The notes under the pieces were generated by a model that searched no databases, was not told where the DNA came from, and saw nothing but the letters and a program-made list of their open reading frames with translations. Shown in pieces: positions 46,707 through 57,641 of a stretch of DNA of 64,000 nt; within the stretch, counting starts at the first letter, position 1; each line of letters begins with the position of its first letter. The translations under genes were made by a program, and so were the position numbers. Source of the DNA: Colwellia sp. (GTDB lineage Bacteria; Pseudomonadota; Gammaproteobacteria; Enterobacterales; Alteromonadaceae); contig JAHDIK010000007.1 in assembly GCA_020630795.1 (NCBI GenBank), positions 81,170-145,169 of the forward strand. The letters are read 5' to 3'.

Positions 46707-48836
46707 TTAATCTTCAGTTGTTTCTTCTGCCGGAGCTGCAGTTTCAGCAGGCTTTTCAACTGCTTCTTTCATGCTTAAACGAACACGGCCTTGACGGTCA
46801 ACCTCTAGTACTTTAACAGTAACTTCTTGACCTTCTTTTAGTACATCGCTTACTGCGTTAACACGTTCTTCAGAAATCTGAGAAATATGAACTAAGCCAT
46901 CTTTTCCAGGAAGTACGTTAACAAACGCACCAAAATCTACAATACGTACTACTTTACCTTGGTAAATAGTACCTACTTCAATTTCAGCCGTTAATGCTTT
47001 AATGCGGTTAATTGCATCTTCAGCTTGCTTACCGTCAGTAGCTGCAATTTTAACAGTACCGTCGTCTTCAATCTCAATAGTTGTGCCCGTTTCTTCAGTA
47101 AGTTGGCGAATAGTTGCACCACCTTTACCAATAACGTCACGAATCTTATCTGAGTTAATTTTCATTGTATGAATACGAGGTGCAAATTCAGAAATGTCTT
47201 CACGGTGACCAGCAATAGCTTCGTCCATTACACTTAAGATATGAATACGTGCTGCTTTAGCTTGGTTAAGCGCAGTTTGCATAATATCTTGAGTAATACC
47301 TTCAATTTTAATATCCATTTGAAGCGCAGTAATACCGTTAGTTGTACCCGCTACTTTAAAGTCCATATCACCTAAGTGATCTTCATCACCTAAGATATCA
47401 GATAGAACTACATGGCTATCGCCTTCTTTAACTAATCCCATTGCAATACCTGCAACAGAAGCTTTAATTGGAACACCTGCATCCATTAGTGCTAAAGACG
47501 TACCACACACAGATGCCATTGAAGATGAACCATTTGATTCAGTAATTTCTGATACAACACGCACAGAATACGGGAAGTCTTCAACAGTAGGCATAACCGC
47601 TAACATACCGCGTTTTGCTAAACGACCATGACCAATTTCACGACGCTTTGGAGAACCAACAAAACCAGTTTCACCTACAGAATATGGAGGGAAGTTGTAG
47701 TGCAACATAAAGTTGTCTGTTTTCTCACCCAAAATCGTTTCAACACGCTGAGCGTCACGTTGTGTACCTAAAGTAGCAGTAACTAATGCTTGAGTTTCAC
47801 CACGTGTAAACACAGCAGAACCGTGAGTACGCGGTAATACGCCAGTCATAACGTCTAATGCACGAATCATTTCAGGATCACGACCATCGATACGAGGGTG
47901 ACCTTGAGTAATCCGACCACGAACAACTGTTTTTTCTAAGTCGTGGAATAAATCTTTTGCTTCTTGAACGTCAAGCTCTTCGTCTTCAGCTAATAACTTT
48001 TCAACTACGTCATTTCTGATTTCAGCAACTTTTTCGTAACGTGCAGCTTTTTCAGTAATTTGATATGCATCGTTTACTTGTTCCGTAGCAAGCTCAGCAA
48101 TTTTTGCTGTTAATGCTTCGTTCTTAACAGGTGCTACCCATTCCCAAGATTTTGCATTAACTTCTGCAGAAAACTCTTTAATTGCATTAATAGCAATTTG
48201 AGATTGCTCGTGACCATATACTACGGCACCTAGCATAACTTCTTCAGAAAGAACGTCAGCTTCAGACTCAACCATTAATACTGCAGAATCAGTACCAGCT
48301 ACAACTAAATCAAGGTCGCTAGTTTCTAGTTCAGACTGTAATGGGTTAAGAATATACTTACCTTCTGTGTAACCTACACGTGCCGCACCTACAGGACCAT
48401 TAAACGGCATACCTGTAATAGCTAATGCTGCTGATGTACCTAATAGAGAGATGATGTCTGGTGAAATTTCAGGGTTAGCTGAAACAACCGTAATGATAAT
48501 TTGAACTTCGTTCGTAAAACCTTCTGGGAATAACGGACGAATTGGACGGTCAATTAAACGTGCAATTAACGTTTCTTCTTCTGAAGGACGACCTTCACGC
48601 TTGAAGAAACCACCTGGAATTTTACCCGCAGCATATGTTTTTTCTTGATAGTTTACTGTTAATGGGAAAAAATCTTGGCCTTCTTTCGCTTCTTTTTTAC
48701 CAACAACAGAAACTAATACGCTTGTATCGTCCATACTTGCCATAACAGCAGCTGTTGCTTGACGAGCAATTACGCCCGTTTCTAAAGTTACGGTATGTTG
48801 ACCGTATTCAAATGTTTTAGTTACCGGATTGAACAT
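46707..48836 (-). CDS. pnp: Polyribonucleotide nucleotidyltransferase
   Basis: The 709-residue phosphorolytic 3'-5' exoribonuclease has two RNase PH domains ([31 protein letters not shown] in the second active site), a KH domain ([17 protein letters not shown]) and an S1 domain ([23 protein letters not shown]). The start is ATG 48836 (MFNPVTKTF), with AAGGAA 7 bases upstream; an in-frame start at 48878 would add 14 unlike residues. Unlike E. coli, rpsO is not adjacent: two unrelated genes lie between. nlpI follows by 93 bases. Confidence 0.97.
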   Translation of the reverse strand: MFNPVTKTFEYGQHTVTLETGVIARQATAAVMASMDDTSVLVSVVGKKEAKEGQDFFPLTVNYQEKTYAAGKIPGGFFKREGRPSEEETLIARLIDRPIRPLFPEGFTNEVQIIITVVSANPEISPDIISLLGTSAALAITGMPFNGPVGAARVGYTEGKYILNPLQSELETSDLDLVVAGTDSAVLMVESEADVLSEEVMLGAVVYGHEQSQIAINAIKEFSAEVNAKSWEWVAPVKNEALTAKIAELATEQVNDAYQITEKAARYEKVAEIRNDVVEKLLAEDEELDVQEAKDLFHDLEKTVVRGRITQGHPRIDGRDPEMIRALDVMTGVLPRTHGSAVFTRGETQALVTATLGTQRDAQRVETILGEKTDNFMLHYNFPPYSVGETGFVGSPKRREIGHGRLAKRGMLAVMPTVEDFPYSVRVVSEITESNGSSSMASVCGTSLALMDAGVPIKASVAGIAMGLVKEGDSHVVLSDILGDEDHLGDMDFKVAGTTNGITALQMDIKIEGITQDIMQTALNQAKAARIHILSVMDEAIAGHREDISEFAPRIHTMKINSDKIRDVIGKGGATIRQLTEETGTTIEIEDDGTVKIAATDGKQAEDAINRIKALTAEIEVGTIYQGKVVRIVDFGAFVNVLPGKDGLVHISQISEERVNAVSDVLKEGQEVTVKVLEVDRQGRVRLSMKEAVEKPAETAAPAEETTED

Positions 48837-49147
48837 TACATAGTTCCTTATTTTTCGGTTTTTAATCAATCTGTACAATTATTTATTCGCTTAATTTAGG
48901 GCTAACCTTATATAAAAAGCCGAACAAAAAATTATACAGTTTGATTGATTGTAAAAGTTTAAATACCTTGTTTTTGTATACACAAAAATAAGGCACGCAC
49001 ATTATACTAACTAAACGCGCTAATGCTAGGGACAAAGCGTAATTCTTGACGGAAAAAATCAACTATTTTTCATAAACTCTTTAGGTTATTCATTCTTACG
49101 CGTACTTGTTATAATTATTTTACTTTTATAATAAGACTCAATTAATT
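48837..49147. promoter_or_regulatory. Divergent region between pnp and the esterase gene
   Basis: The 311-base spacer holds the pnp leader and the esterase promoter. Two TATAAT hexamers (49110-49115 and 49127-49132) face the esterase; no good -35 is visible for either. I do not see the large stem-loop that RNase III cuts in the E. coli pnp leader. Confidence 0.4.
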
Positions 49148-49819
49148 ATGACTTTACATTCGTTAGAACGAATTACTATTGATCCGCCCTCACCTGCAAC
49201 CGCATGTGTTATTTGGTTACATGGCTTAGGTGATTCAGGAGAAGGATTCGCGCCCATTGTGCCGGTACTTAACTTACCTGCTCAGCATTCAATTAAATTT
49301 ATATTTCCTCATGCGCCAAATCGAGCCGTTACGATAAATCAAGGCTATGTAATGAAAGCTTGGTACGATATAAAATCGATGGATTTACATAATCGTGCTG
49401 ATATGACAGGAGTATTAGAGTCTGAAGCTTCTATACACCAGTTAATTCAAGAGCAAATAGATTCAGGCATTCCCTCAGAGCGCATAATCTTAGCAGGGTT
49501 TAGCCAAGGCGGAGTTGTGAGTTTGTTTACAGGCTTAAGATACTCAAAAAAGCTAGCGGGTATCATGGCGCTTTCTTGTTACTTACCGCAAGCTGATAAA
49601 TTACCTACAGACTTACACAGTGCAAACAAAGACACACCTATTCTCCAACATCATGGAGAACAAGACGAAGTAGTGTTAGTTTCTGCTGGCAAGATGGCGA
49701 ATAAGCTATTAGTGGAAAATCAATACAACGTAACATGGCAATCATATCAAATGCCTCATACGGTAATGCAACAGCAAATTCAAGATATCTCAAAATGGAT
49801 AATTAGCTTACTTGGCTAA
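49148..49819 (+). CDS. Phospholipase/carboxylesterase family hydrolase
   Basis: The 223-residue alpha/beta hydrolase has VIWLHGLGDSGEGFAPIV, the nucleophile elbow GFSQGGVVS (about 117-125), a catalytic Asp in HHGEQDEVV and the His in PHTV. It is the LYPLA/YpfH-type carboxylesterase, cytoplasmic, with a broad short-ester or lysophospholipid substrate range in relatives. It is on the plus strand between pnp and rpsO, opposite to both neighbours, so it is transcribed alone. Confidence 0.9.
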   Translation: MTLHSLERITIDPPSPATACVIWLHGLGDSGEGFAPIVPVLNLPAQHSIKFIFPHAPNRAVTINQGYVMKAWYDIKSMDLHNRADMTGVLESEASIHQLIQEQIDSGIPSERIILAGFSQGGVVSLFTGLRYSKKLAGIMALSCYLPQADKLPTDLHSANKDTPILQHHGEQDEVVLVSAGKMANKLLVENQYNVTWQSYQMPHTVMQQQIQDISKWIISLLG

Positions 49820-49871
49820 GTAAGTATTGAGTTTAGAATATTAAGGTTACTTGTAGTAAGTAACCTTAAAT

Positions 49872-50414
49872 TTAAATAGACTCTTTGTTTAAACGCTTAT
49901 TTAGCTCTCTTCTTTTAGTCACTGCCATTGGTGTAATGGTTTCTTCTAATGACTTTAACCAACCAAACATAAAGTATATTTCTGCCATAAGAAAAAGCGG
50001 TGCAATTAAAAACTGACCAAGATCATCTATAAAAGCAGGCTTAGCTTTTTCAAAGTGATGACCAATAAATTGAATAATCCAACCTATAACAAAAACAGCG
50101 ATGGCTATGTATAAAGCCTGTTCGTGTGGCGATACCATATTAGCTAAATACACATTCAAAATAGCGTATGGCACCATCGCAACAGCCAACTTAGTATGCA
50201 ATAAAAAATAGTAAATAATCGTTACAGTAAAAAACACATACGCGGGTGTGTAAGAAAACTCTACGCCGGAGAATGAAAACATAAAGGTTTTCAAACTTAA
50301 CAACAAAGTCACCGACCAAATGATAAGAGGCACACCTACAAAATGTGTTTTTATATTGTTTTTATTAAAATGTACGCTTTTATATTGTGATAACTGCTCT
50401 TCTATACTTTTCAT
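49872..50414 (-). CDS. DUF962/Mpo1-like membrane protein
   Basis: The 180-residue protein has four membrane spans and the Mpo1 pattern: HFVGVPLIIWS near the first span and IQFIGHHFEKAKPAFIDD between later spans, whose His residues bind iron in yeast Mpo1, a dioxygenase that shortens 2-hydroxy fatty acids. ATG 50414 is preferred; a GTG two codons earlier overlaps the GAGGTG that serves as the SD. It is downstream of rpsO on the same strand but separated from it by a terminator, so it is probably a separate unit. Confidence 0.88.
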   Translation of the reverse strand: MKSIEEQLSQYKSVHFNKNNIKTHFVGVPLIIWSVTLLLSLKTFMFSFSGVEFSYTPAYVFFTVTIIYYFLLHTKLAVAMVPYAILNVYLANMVSPHEQALYIAIAVFVIGWIIQFIGHHFEKAKPAFIDDLGQFLIAPLFLMAEIYFMFGWLKSLEETITPMAVTKRRELNKRLNKESI

Positions 50415-50530
50415 ACTCACCTCTTAATGTATTACGTTAATCATAATGACAAGGAATTAATAAAAAGTAAATTGATCCGACCAGTTAGTTTTATATAAAA
50501 CTTGACGCGGCGTATCAAAATTTAGACACA

Positions 50531-50557
50531 AAAAAAGGAGCCTATAGCTCCTTTTTT
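50531..50557 (-). terminator. Terminator of rpsO
   Basis: An 11-bp stem AAAAAAGGAGC (50531-50541) with loop CTATA and its complement (50547-50557), 17 bases past the rpsO stop. Both flanks are A/T runs. Confidence 0.92.
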
Positions 50558-50573
50558 CAATGTAAATCTTGTC

Positions 50574-50843
50574 TTAGCGACGTAGACCTAACTTACCGAT
50601 TAACGCAGTGTAACGCTCTACGTTTTTACCTTTAAGGTAGTCTAATAATTTACGACGTTGACTTACCATGCGTAATAAACCACGACGAGAATGGTGATCA
50701 TGGATGTGCTCTTTAAAGTGACCTTGTAAGTGGTTGATTTGTGTAGTTAACAAAGCAACTTGTACTTCTGGTGAACCTGTATCACCTTCTTTTTGAGCGT
50801 ATTCAGCAACAATTGCTGCTTTTTCTGATGCGTTTAAAGACAT
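50574..50843 (-). CDS. rpsO: 30S ribosomal protein S15
   Basis: The 89-residue primary 16S rRNA-binding protein has the family signature [26 protein letters not shown] and [22 protein letters not shown]. Length equals E. coli S15. It has its own promoter 80-120 bases upstream and its own terminator, so in this genome it appears to be a single-gene transcript between truB and the DUF962 gene. Confidence 0.98.
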   Translation of the reverse strand: MSLNASEKAAIVAEYAQKEGDTGSPEVQVALLTTQINHLQGHFKEHIHDHHSRRGLLRMVSQRRKLLDYLKGKNVERYTALIGKLGLRR

Positions 50844-50932
50844 GTTATTTCCTTAGTGTGTATACCCGTTTAGGTATTAAATAATCTCGCCTTGCCAAAC
50901 ACTAATTCAGCTAAGACGACAAAAGAGCGCGT

Positions 50933-50960
50933 ATTCTATCAGTAAAGCCAGTGATTGCAA
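50933..50960 (-). promoter_or_regulatory. Sigma70-type promoter of rpsO
   Basis: On the minus strand TTGCAA (50960-50955), 16 bases, then TAGAAT (50938-50933). The expected start is near 50926, leaving a leader of about 80 bases, long enough for the S15-binding autoregulatory fold known in E. coli, though I did not resolve that fold here. Confidence 0.6.
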
Positions 50961-51009
50961 CCGTTATTTAACTTATACGAACATACACGCACTTAGGTTG
51001 TACAAATAG

Positions 51010-51969
51010 TTATGGTTTATTTTGTTCAGGTAAAACAACGATACGTTTAGGCGCTACTCGCCCTTCTTCATCAATTTGCCCTACCCCTATAAACTCACCG
51101 TTTTCAACACTATCACCTACAAATACTTGCACCATGCCCTCTGATGGAGCTTGGCTTGCTTGTACTGGGTTACCGTGCCTTAAATAATGTGCTGACATAT
51201 CGTCAACACACACAGCAGGTATGCCATCACATGCACTAGTCATTGGTAGTAATAATGGATCTAAATACGTTGATGGAGGCACATCTTCATTCTGAGCCTT
51301 TTCTAATAACGACTCGAGTTGCTCCATAGTAACCATTTTATCTTTAGGGTAGTTACCAACAGCACTTCTTCGTAAATGTGCTACATGTGCACCACATCCA
51401 AGTAACTCACCTAAATCATCTACAATCGTTCGGATATATGTACCTTTTGATACATGAATTGATAAATCAACTTCGTCGTTTTCAAAACGTAACAGTTCTA
51501 AACTAAACACTGTAATGCTGCGAGATTCACGAGGTACTTCAATGCCTTCTCTAGCATATTTATACAAGGGCTGGCCTTGATATTTTAATGCTGAATACAT
51601 TGACGGTACTTGTTGTGTTGTTCCTCTAAAAGAGTCTAGAGCTTTATGTAGTGCATCGTCACCTACGTTAACTTCTTTTTCGGAAACAATATCACCGTCG
51701 GCATCACTGGTGGTAGTTCTCACACCTAATTTGGCAGTAACTTCGTACGTTTTGTCGGTATCTAACAAAAACTGAGAAAATTTAGTTCCTTCACCTAAAC
51801 ATACTGGCAACATACCCGTAGCTAACGGATCTAACGCCCCTGTATGACCAGCCTTTTGCGCAAAATAAATACGCTTTACTTTTTGTAAGGCACTGTTTGA
51901 TGACATTTCATAAGGTTTATCAAGTAATAAAACACCATTAATTGGTCTACCCTTTCTACGCTTCGCCAT
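51010..51969 (-). CDS. truB: tRNA pseudouridine(55) synthase TruB
   Basis: The 319-residue enzyme makes pseudouridine 55 in the T-loop of tRNAs. It starts [19 protein letters not shown], has the catalytic Asp in [14 protein letters not shown] (about 46-59), and YTIRTIV-like segment [22 protein letters not shown]. The C-terminal PUA-like part ([21 protein letters not shown]) is present. ATG 51969 lies 13 bases after the rbfA stop; a longer in-frame extension into rbfA is not supported. Confidence 0.96.
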   Translation of the reverse strand: MAKRRKGRPINGVLLLDKPYEMSSNSALQKVKRIYFAQKAGHTGALDPLATGMLPVCLGEGTKFSQFLLDTDKTYEVTAKLGVRTTTSDADGDIVSEKEVNVGDDALHKALDSFRGTTQQVPSMYSALKYQGQPLYKYAREGIEVPRESRSITVFSLELLRFENDEVDLSIHVSKGTYIRTIVDDLGELLGCGAHVAHLRRSAVGNYPKDKMVTMEQLESLLEKAQNEDVPPSTYLDPLLLPMTSACDGIPAVCVDDMSAHYLRHGNPVQASQAPSEGMVQVFVGDSVENGEFIGVGQIDEEGRVAPKRIVVLPEQNKP

Positions 51970-51982
51970 GTATTCTTTGCCT

Positions 51983-52396
51983 TTACTTTGACTCTTCAGA
52001 ACTGTCTGTAGAATCAATAGATTCATCTTCTGAAAATCGTTTATCACTTGCTACTGCTTTGTTAACTAATGTAGTCATACGAACACCTTCAACCATTGAC
52101 TTGTCATATACAAATCTAAGTTCAGGCATAATACGAGCTTTAATACGTTTTGCTAATAAAGTGCGAATATAACTAGCAGCTTCATTTAAAATTTCTACTG
52201 ATTGATCTACGTTTTGGCCTTCAAGCGTGAAAAAAGTCACGAAAACCTTTGCGTAAGCTAAGTCTCTTGTTACTTCTACCGCATTAACAGTAACCATTCC
52301 TAAACGAGGATCTTTTACTTCACGCTGAATAATCATCGCGACTTCTTTTTGAATTTCTTGACTGACTCGGTCAGTACGGGCAAATTCTCTCGCCAT
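51983..52396 (-). CDS. rbfA: Ribosome-binding factor A
   Basis: The 137-residue 30S maturation factor has a type II KH fold: [56 protein letters not shown], and the late [16 protein letters not shown]. An acidic Ser/Asp/Glu tail ends it. AGGAG stands 6 bases before the ATG. It lies between infB and truB, with a hairpin terminator just upstream of its SD. Confidence 0.96.
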   Translation of the reverse strand: MAREFARTDRVSQEIQKEVAMIIQREVKDPRLGMVTVNAVEVTRDLAYAKVFVTFFTLEGQNVDQSVEILNEAASYIRTLLAKRIKARIMPELRFVYDKSMVEGVRMTTLVNKAVASDKRFSEDESIDSTDSSEESK

Positions 52397-52410
52397 TGTA
52401 AACTCCTAAC

Positions 52411-52431
52411 AAAAACGGAGGCTAAGCCTCC
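52411..52431 (-). terminator. Terminator-like hairpin directly before rbfA
   Basis: GGAGGC-TAA-GCCTCC (52417-52431) is followed on the minus strand by GTTTTTG, and the rbfA SD comes only a few bases later. It would reduce read-through from infB into rbfA-truB. Confidence 0.65.
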
Positions 52432-52489
52432 ATTTATAAATTCTTAATAAAATTTTTGAAACAATAACTCTTCAAAACGTTAAAATTTA

Positions 52490-52518
52490 ACTTGAATTAA
52501 TTATTTGCTAATTCAAGT
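52490..52518. repeat. 10-bp inverted repeat after infB
   Basis: ACTTGAATTA (52490-52499) and its exact complement (52509-52518) form a hairpin with a 9-base loop, about 70 bases past the infB stop. There is no T-run. It may protect the infB mRNA end. Confidence 0.6.
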
Positions 52519-52589
52519 CGGAGGCGCTCAGCATAAAATGTATGCAAGCACTTCCAACAAAGTCTTAGCTAAAAATACGCAACTTAAAA

Positions 52590-55268
52590 TTAAAGTGAAC
52601 GTTTAACTTCTACTGTCTCAAATACTTCAATTTGGTCGCCAACACGAACGTCATTATAGTTCTTAACACCAATACCACATTCAGTACCGTTACGAACTTC
52701 TTGAACATCGTCTTTAAAACGACGTAGTGATTCAAGCTCACCTTCATATATAACAACGTTTTCACGAAGAACACGAATTGGTGCAGAACGTTTGATAATA
52801 CCTTCAGTAACCATACAACCAGCAATTGCGCCAATTTTTGGTGACTTAAATACGTCACGTACTTCAGCAAGACCAATAATTTCTTGCTTGAACTCAGGAG
52901 CTAACATACCGCTCATTGCTTGCTTAACTTCGTCTATCAATGCGTAAATTACACTGTAGTAACGTAAATCAATCTTTTCAGATTCAATTACCTTACGAGC
53001 AGCAGCATCAGCACGAACGTTAAAACCAACTACAATGGCATTTGAAGCAGCGGCTAATGAAGCGTCAGTTTCTGTAATACCACCAACACCTGAACCAATA
53101 ATTTTAACCTTAACTTCGTCAGTTGAAAGTTTAACTAATGAATCAGAAATCGCTTCAAGTGAACCTTGTACATCAGACTTAAGTACAACGTTAACTTCTG
53201 AGACGTCGCCTTCAGCCATGTTAGAGAACATGTTCTCAAGCTTAGATTTTTGTTGGCGAGCAAGCTTAACATCGCGGAACTTACCTTGACGGTATAACGC
53301 TACTTCACGCGCTTTCTTCTCATCTTTAACAACAGTTGCTTCATCACCTGATTGTGGAACACCACTTAAACCAAGTATTTCAACTGGAATTGAAGGGCCT
53401 GCTGTTTTTACTTCACGACCTAGCTCATCACGCATTGCACGAACACGACCATACTCTAAACCACAAAGCACAATATCACCTTGGTTCAGCGTACCTTCTT
53501 GAACAAGGATAGTTGCTACTGGGCCACGACCTTTATCAAGTTTAGATTCTACAACAACACCGTTTGCCATTTTATCTACAACTGCGGTCAATTCTAAAAC
53601 TTCTGACTGTAACAATATTGAATCAAGTAATTCATCAATACCTAAACCTGTTTTAGCAGAAACGTGACAGAATTGTACATCGCCACCCCACTCTTCAGAT
53701 AAAACACCGTGCTGAGATAGTTCGCTCTTAACGCGCTCTGGATCAGCCGTTTCTTTATCCATTTTGTTTACAGCGATAATAATTGGCGCATCTGATGCTT
53801 TTGCATGTTGAATTGCTTCAATTGTTTGTGGCATTACACCATCGTCAGCCGCAACAACGATAATAACGATATCTGTTGCTTTAGCACCACGAGAACGCAT
53901 TGCAGTAAACGCTGCGTGACCAGGAGTATCTAAAAACGTGATCATACCGTGACCCGTTTCTACGTGGTATGCACCAATGTGCTGTGTAATACCACCTGCT
54001 TCACCGTCAGCCACTTTAGCTTCACGAATGTGGTCAAGTAATGATGTTTTACCATGGTCGACGTGACCCATAATAGTAACAACTGGTGCTCGAGTAATTG
54101 ATTCACCAGAATCACCACGATCAGACAATACAGCTTCTTCAAGAGCATTCTCTTTAACCAAGACTACTTCGCGCCCCATTTCTTCAGCAACAAGTGCAGC
54201 TGTTTCTTGGTCAATGACTTGGTTAATGGTTGCCATAGCCCCCATTTTGAACATTGCTTTAACAACTTCCGCGCCTTTAATAGACATTTTGTTTGCTAAT
54301 TCTGCAACGGAAATGGTTTCACCAATACGTACTTCTTGAAGCTTAGTTTCAACAGGCTTTTGGAAGCCATGTTTTAAGCTTTGAGGCGCAGATAATGTTT
54401 GCTTACCTTTACCACCACGACCGCCTTTAGCATTGCGATCTTGTTGGTTGTTTTTCTTCTTACGACGGCGGCGACCACCTTCGTCAGCAGAATCGCTTTT
54501 ATCTTCAGCTTCTTGAGCGTATTTAGAAGAAGTTAAGTGAACAACCTCTTTTTCTTTCGCTTTACGTTCTGCTTCTTCTGCTTTCCAACGAGCTTCGTTT
54601 TCTTCAGCAAGTTTACGTGCAGCTTCAGCGGCAAGTTTAGCTTCTTCTTCAGCTTTAGCTGCAGCTTCTGCTTCTTGAATTAAACGAAGCTTTTTCGCTT
54701 CTTCGCTTTCAGCCGGCTTCGAAGGTGCTTTAGTTTCTTCAATATTTTTAGCTTTAGCTACGGCAGCAGCTTTTGCTTTATTTTCAGCTTCTTCTTTCGC
54801 TTTCGCTTTTGCTTCACGCTCAGCTTCTAGTTTAGCTGCAGCAGCGGCTCTAGCGTTTTCAGCTTCTTTAGCATCTGCAATTGCTTTCGCTTTAGCTTCT
54901 TCTTCAGCTTTAAGACGAGCTTCTTCTTCAGCTTTAGCAGCAGCTTCTGCCATTTGTTGTTCTTCAAGTTCACTACGTTTTACGTATGTGCGCTTTTTAC
55001 GAACTTCAACATTCACTGACTTAGCTTTACTGCCATGCCCAAGTGTTAACGTTGATTTCGTTTTACGATTCAATGTCATTTTACTTGGCTTAGCTGATGA
55101 ATCATCACCATGCTGCTTTTTCAAATGCTCTAATAATCTTTCTTTTTCTTCTTGCGAAATAGAATCCGTTACCGATTTTTTCACACCTGAATCAGCCAAT
55201 TGGCTGATCAAGCGTTCCACCGGTGTACCGATTTCTTTGGCAAGTTCTTGTACTGTTACATCTGCCAT
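52590..55268 (-). CDS. infB: Translation initiation factor IF-2
   Basis: The 892-residue GTPase brings initiator tRNA to the 30S subunit. The N-terminal 50 residues are the IF2N domain ([28 protein letters not shown]), followed by an Ala/Lys/Glu-rich charged helix (about 100-245), a basic [11 protein letters not shown] patch, a second IF2N, then the G domain ([24 protein letters not shown]) and the C-terminal domains ending VEVKRSL. Length is as in E. coli IF2-alpha. It follows nusA by 21 bases. Confidence 0.98.
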   Translation of the reverse strand: MADVTVQELAKEIGTPVERLISQLADSGVKKSVTDSISQEEKERLLEHLKKQHGDDSSAKPSKMTLNRKTKSTLTLGHGSKAKSVNVEVRKKRTYVKRSELEEQQMAEAAAKAEEEARLKAEEEAKAKAIADAKEAENARAAAAAKLEAEREAKAKAKEEAENKAKAAAVAKAKNIEETKAPSKPAESEEAKKLRLIQEAEAAAKAEEEAKLAAEAARKLAEENEARWKAEEAERKAKEKEVVHLTSSKYAQEAEDKSDSADEGGRRRRKKKNNQQDRNAKGGRGGKGKQTLSAPQSLKHGFQKPVETKLQEVRIGETISVAELANKMSIKGAEVVKAMFKMGAMATINQVIDQETAALVAEEMGREVVLVKENALEEAVLSDRGDSGESITRAPVVTIMGHVDHGKTSLLDHIREAKVADGEAGGITQHIGAYHVETGHGMITFLDTPGHAAFTAMRSRGAKATDIVIIVVAADDGVMPQTIEAIQHAKASDAPIIIAVNKMDKETADPERVKSELSQHGVLSEEWGGDVQFCHVSAKTGLGIDELLDSILLQSEVLELTAVVDKMANGVVVESKLDKGRGPVATILVQEGTLNQGDIVLCGLEYGRVRAMRDELGREVKTAGPSIPVEILGLSGVPQSGDEATVVKDEKKAREVALYRQGKFRDVKLARQQKSKLENMFSNMAEGDVSEVNVVLKSDVQGSLEAISDSLVKLSTDEVKVKIIGSGVGGITETDASLAAASNAIVVGFNVRADAAARKVIESEKIDLRYYSVIYALIDEVKQAMSGMLAPEFKQEIIGLAEVRDVFKSPKIGAIAGCMVTEGIIKRSAPIRVLRENVVIYEGELESLRRFKDDVQEVRNGTECGIGVKNYNDVRVGDQIEVFETVEVKRSL

Positions 55269-55289
55269 CTATAATTTTCTCCCGGTGTT

Positions 55290-56789
55290 TTATTCTTCGT
55301 TAAACCAACAAATATTACGTGCAGCCATAATTAGCTCGCCCGCTTTGGTTTCATCTAATTCTTCAATATCTGATATTTCGTCTACACCTTGCTCTGCAAG
55401 GTCTTCAAGAGTAACAACACCTCTGCTTGCTAATACAAATGCAAGGTGACGTTCTAAACCTTCTAGGTTTAATAAGTCTTCAGCAGGCTCTGCACCTTCA
55501 AGTGTTTCTTCACTTGCTAATGCTTGAGTAGTTAACGCTTCTTTTGCTCTTGAACGAAGTTCTTCCACAATGTCTTCATCCATACCATCAATTTCTAACA
55601 TTTCAGATACTGGAACGTAGGCAATCTCTTCTAAAGAGGTAAAACCTTCTTCACAAAGCATTGTTGCGAAATCTTCATCAAGGTCTAACTTATCAACAAA
55701 TAATGTTAATACTTTATCGTTTTCTGCTTGGTGTTTTTCGTTCATGTCAGCAACAGTCATTACGTTCAATTCCCAGCCTGTTAATTGGCTAGCTAAACGA
55801 ATATTTTGACCACTACGACCAATAGCCATTGCTAAATTGTCTTCTTCAACAGCAATGTCCATTGTGTTTTTATCTTCATCAACAATAATTGATGCTACTT
55901 CGGCAGGTGCCATAGCGTTAATTACGTATTGAGCAGGGTTATCATCATATAAAACGATATCAACACGCTCACCACCTAATTCACTTGAAACGGCTTGTAC
56001 ACGTGAACCACGCATACCAACACACGCACCAACAGGGTCTATACGTTTATCGTTGCTCTTTACTGAAATTTTAGCTCTTGAACCTGGATCACGTGCAGCA
56101 CCCTTAATTTCAAGCATTTCTTCGCCAATTTCAGGTACTTCAACACGGAATAGCTCAACCAGCATTTCTGGTTTTGTACGACTTACAAATAATTGTGCGC
56201 CACGTGCTTCTGGCTTAATTTCGTATAATAAACCACGGATACGATCGCCCGGACGGAATGTTTCACGAGGTAACATATCATCACGGTAAACAATAGCTTC
56301 TGCATTATTTCCTAAATCTAGAATAACGCTATCTCGGCTTGCCTTCTTTACTACACCCGTGATTATTTCACCAACTTGTTCTTGGTATGCATCAACAATT
56401 AAACCACGTTCTGCTTCACGAATTTTTTGAACAATAACTTGCTTTGCTGTTTGTGTAGTTACACGGTCAAATTTAACGGATTCAATTTGTTCTTCAACAA
56501 AGTCGCCCGCTACTATATCTGGCTGTTCAAATTGAGCAGCTTCTAATGTAATTTCAGCATATGGATTTTCCATCGGCTGTTCTTCTGTTGGGTCTACAAC
56601 TAACCAACGACGGAATGTATCAAATTCGCCTGATATACGGTCGATACAAACTCGAACCGAAATATCACCTTCATATTTCTTTTTGGTAGCGGTTTCTAAA
56701 GCCGTTTCCATTGCCTCAAAAATGCTTTCACGAGGTAATGCTTTTTCATTAGAAACAGCATCTACAACTAGTAATATCTCTTTACTCAT
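55290..56789 (-). CDS. nusA: Transcription termination/antitermination protein NusA
   Basis: The 499-residue RNA-polymerase factor has the N-terminal domain ([36 protein letters not shown]), an S1 domain ([21 protein letters not shown]), two KH domains ([32 protein letters not shown]) and two acidic C-terminal repeats ([28 protein letters not shown]). It lies between rimP and infB. NusA autoregulates this operon in E. coli through leader termination, which fits the tandem terminators found upstream of rimP. Confidence 0.98.
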   Translation of the reverse strand: MSKEILLVVDAVSNEKALPRESIFEAMETALETATKKKYEGDISVRVCIDRISGEFDTFRRWLVVDPTEEQPMENPYAEITLEAAQFEQPDIVAGDFVEEQIESVKFDRVTTQTAKQVIVQKIREAERGLIVDAYQEQVGEIITGVVKKASRDSVILDLGNNAEAIVYRDDMLPRETFRPGDRIRGLLYEIKPEARGAQLFVSRTKPEMLVELFRVEVPEIGEEMLEIKGAARDPGSRAKISVKSNDKRIDPVGACVGMRGSRVQAVSSELGGERVDIVLYDDNPAQYVINAMAPAEVASIIVDEDKNTMDIAVEEDNLAMAIGRSGQNIRLASQLTGWELNVMTVADMNEKHQAENDKVLTLFVDKLDLDEDFATMLCEEGFTSLEEIAYVPVSEMLEIDGMDEDIVEELRSRAKEALTTQALASEETLEGAEPAEDLLNLEGLERHLAFVLASRGVVTLEDLAEQGVDEISDIEELDETKAGELIMAARNICWFNEE

Positions 56790-56832
56790 GCTACTTAGCC
56801 TTTATTATCTAAATTAATAGTAAAAATTATCG

Positions 56833-57288
56833 TTAAAATTTCGGAACAAGGTTTGCTTTGTCAACGTTGCTAATAACTAGCTCGTAATCTTGTCCGTCCA
56901 CTACCATTATTAATGTATCGTTTTCGATAGCCTCTAACGTCCCTTTAAACTTGCGTCGCCCATTTAAAGGCATTGATAATTTAACTGTAATAGTTTCACC
57001 AATAACGGCTTCAAAGTGAGACAAATCAAATAAAGGTCTATCTAAGCCAGGTGATGAAACTTCTAAATTATATTCAGAGCTAATTGGATCTTCTACGTCC
57101 AATATTGCACTTACTTGACGGCTAACTTCTGCGCAATCATCAACGTTAATGCCATTTTCATGTTCAATAAACAAACGCAAAATAGAGTTATTGCCCGCAC
57201 TTATAAACTCAATACCTAGCAACTCTTTACCTACACCTTCTACGGCAGGTCGTAACATATCAGTTAACTTTTGCTCAAATTTAGCCAA
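56833..57288 (-). CDS. rimP: Ribosome maturation factor RimP
   Basis: The 151-residue 30S assembly factor shows the family pattern: MLRPAVEGVGKELLGIEFI, RLFIEHENGINVDDCAEVSRQVSAILDVEDPI and YNLEVSSPGLDRPLF. The start is TTG at 57288, supported by GGAG exactly 7 bases upstream; no ATG or GTG in this frame fits. It is first in rimP-nusA-infB-rbfA-truB. The leader holds two terminators, the nearer one directly upstream of the SD. No tRNA-Met gene precedes it, unlike E. coli. Confidence 0.95.
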   Translation of the reverse strand: MAKFEQKLTDMLRPAVEGVGKELLGIEFISAGNNSILRLFIEHENGINVDDCAEVSRQVSAILDVEDPISSEYNLEVSSPGLDRPLFDLSHFEAVIGETITVKLSMPLNGRRKFKGTLEAIENDTLIMVVDGQDYELVISNVDKANLVPKF

Positions 57289-57305
57289 TCACTTTCTCCA
57301 GAAAC

Positions 57306-57325
57306 AAAAAAAGGGCATGAAGCCC
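57306..57325 (-). terminator. Leader terminator 2 (proximal) of the rimP operon
   Basis: On the minus strand GGGC-TTCAT-GCCC (57325-57313) is followed by seven T residues (57312-57306), ending only about 7 bases before the rimP SD. It could attenuate the operon or hide the ribosome site. Confidence 0.65.
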
Positions 57326-57378
57326 ATTGTTAAAACATTTATATACGTAATTTAGCGTTAAACTAATCATTCACGTAC

Positions 57379-57400
57379 AAAAAAGCCCCAATTGAGGGGC
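57379..57400 (-). terminator. Leader terminator 1 (distal) of the rimP operon
   Basis: On the minus strand GCCCC-TCAATT-GGGGC (57400-57385) is followed by six T residues. A further imperfect hairpin lies just upstream in the transcript (57424-57450, CCAATxCCTT paired with AAGGxATTGG) and could act as an antiterminator. Attenuator-type rimP leaders have been described in gammaproteobacteria. Confidence 0.7.
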
Positions 57401-57641
57401 CCACAATTCACTAAACCCTCTGTACCAATTCCTTAAACAAGGTATTGGGTATAGTGGTTAATAATTACCGTTTATATTTAACAGTAACTACTTTAGTGAA
57501 AACCACCATACTTAAGCTGCGTCAATTATATAGTTCCTACTAACTAAGCGCAAGTTGTTTTCTAGTGAATTCCGTTAAAAGTAATGTATGAAACAAACGT
57601 CAAAAATTCGATACTAACGTACTTAAAACGTAATATTTTTT

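Noticed and set aside
57424-57450. PdhR-like palindrome ACCAAT...ATTGGGT upstream of rimP
   Set aside because: The half sites are too far apart and interrupted compared with the compact PdhR operator; it fits better as a leader hairpin.
57289-57480. tRNA-Met gene expected before rimP
   Set aside because: No cloverleaf, T-loop GTTCGA or CCA end on either strand. The region holds terminators instead.
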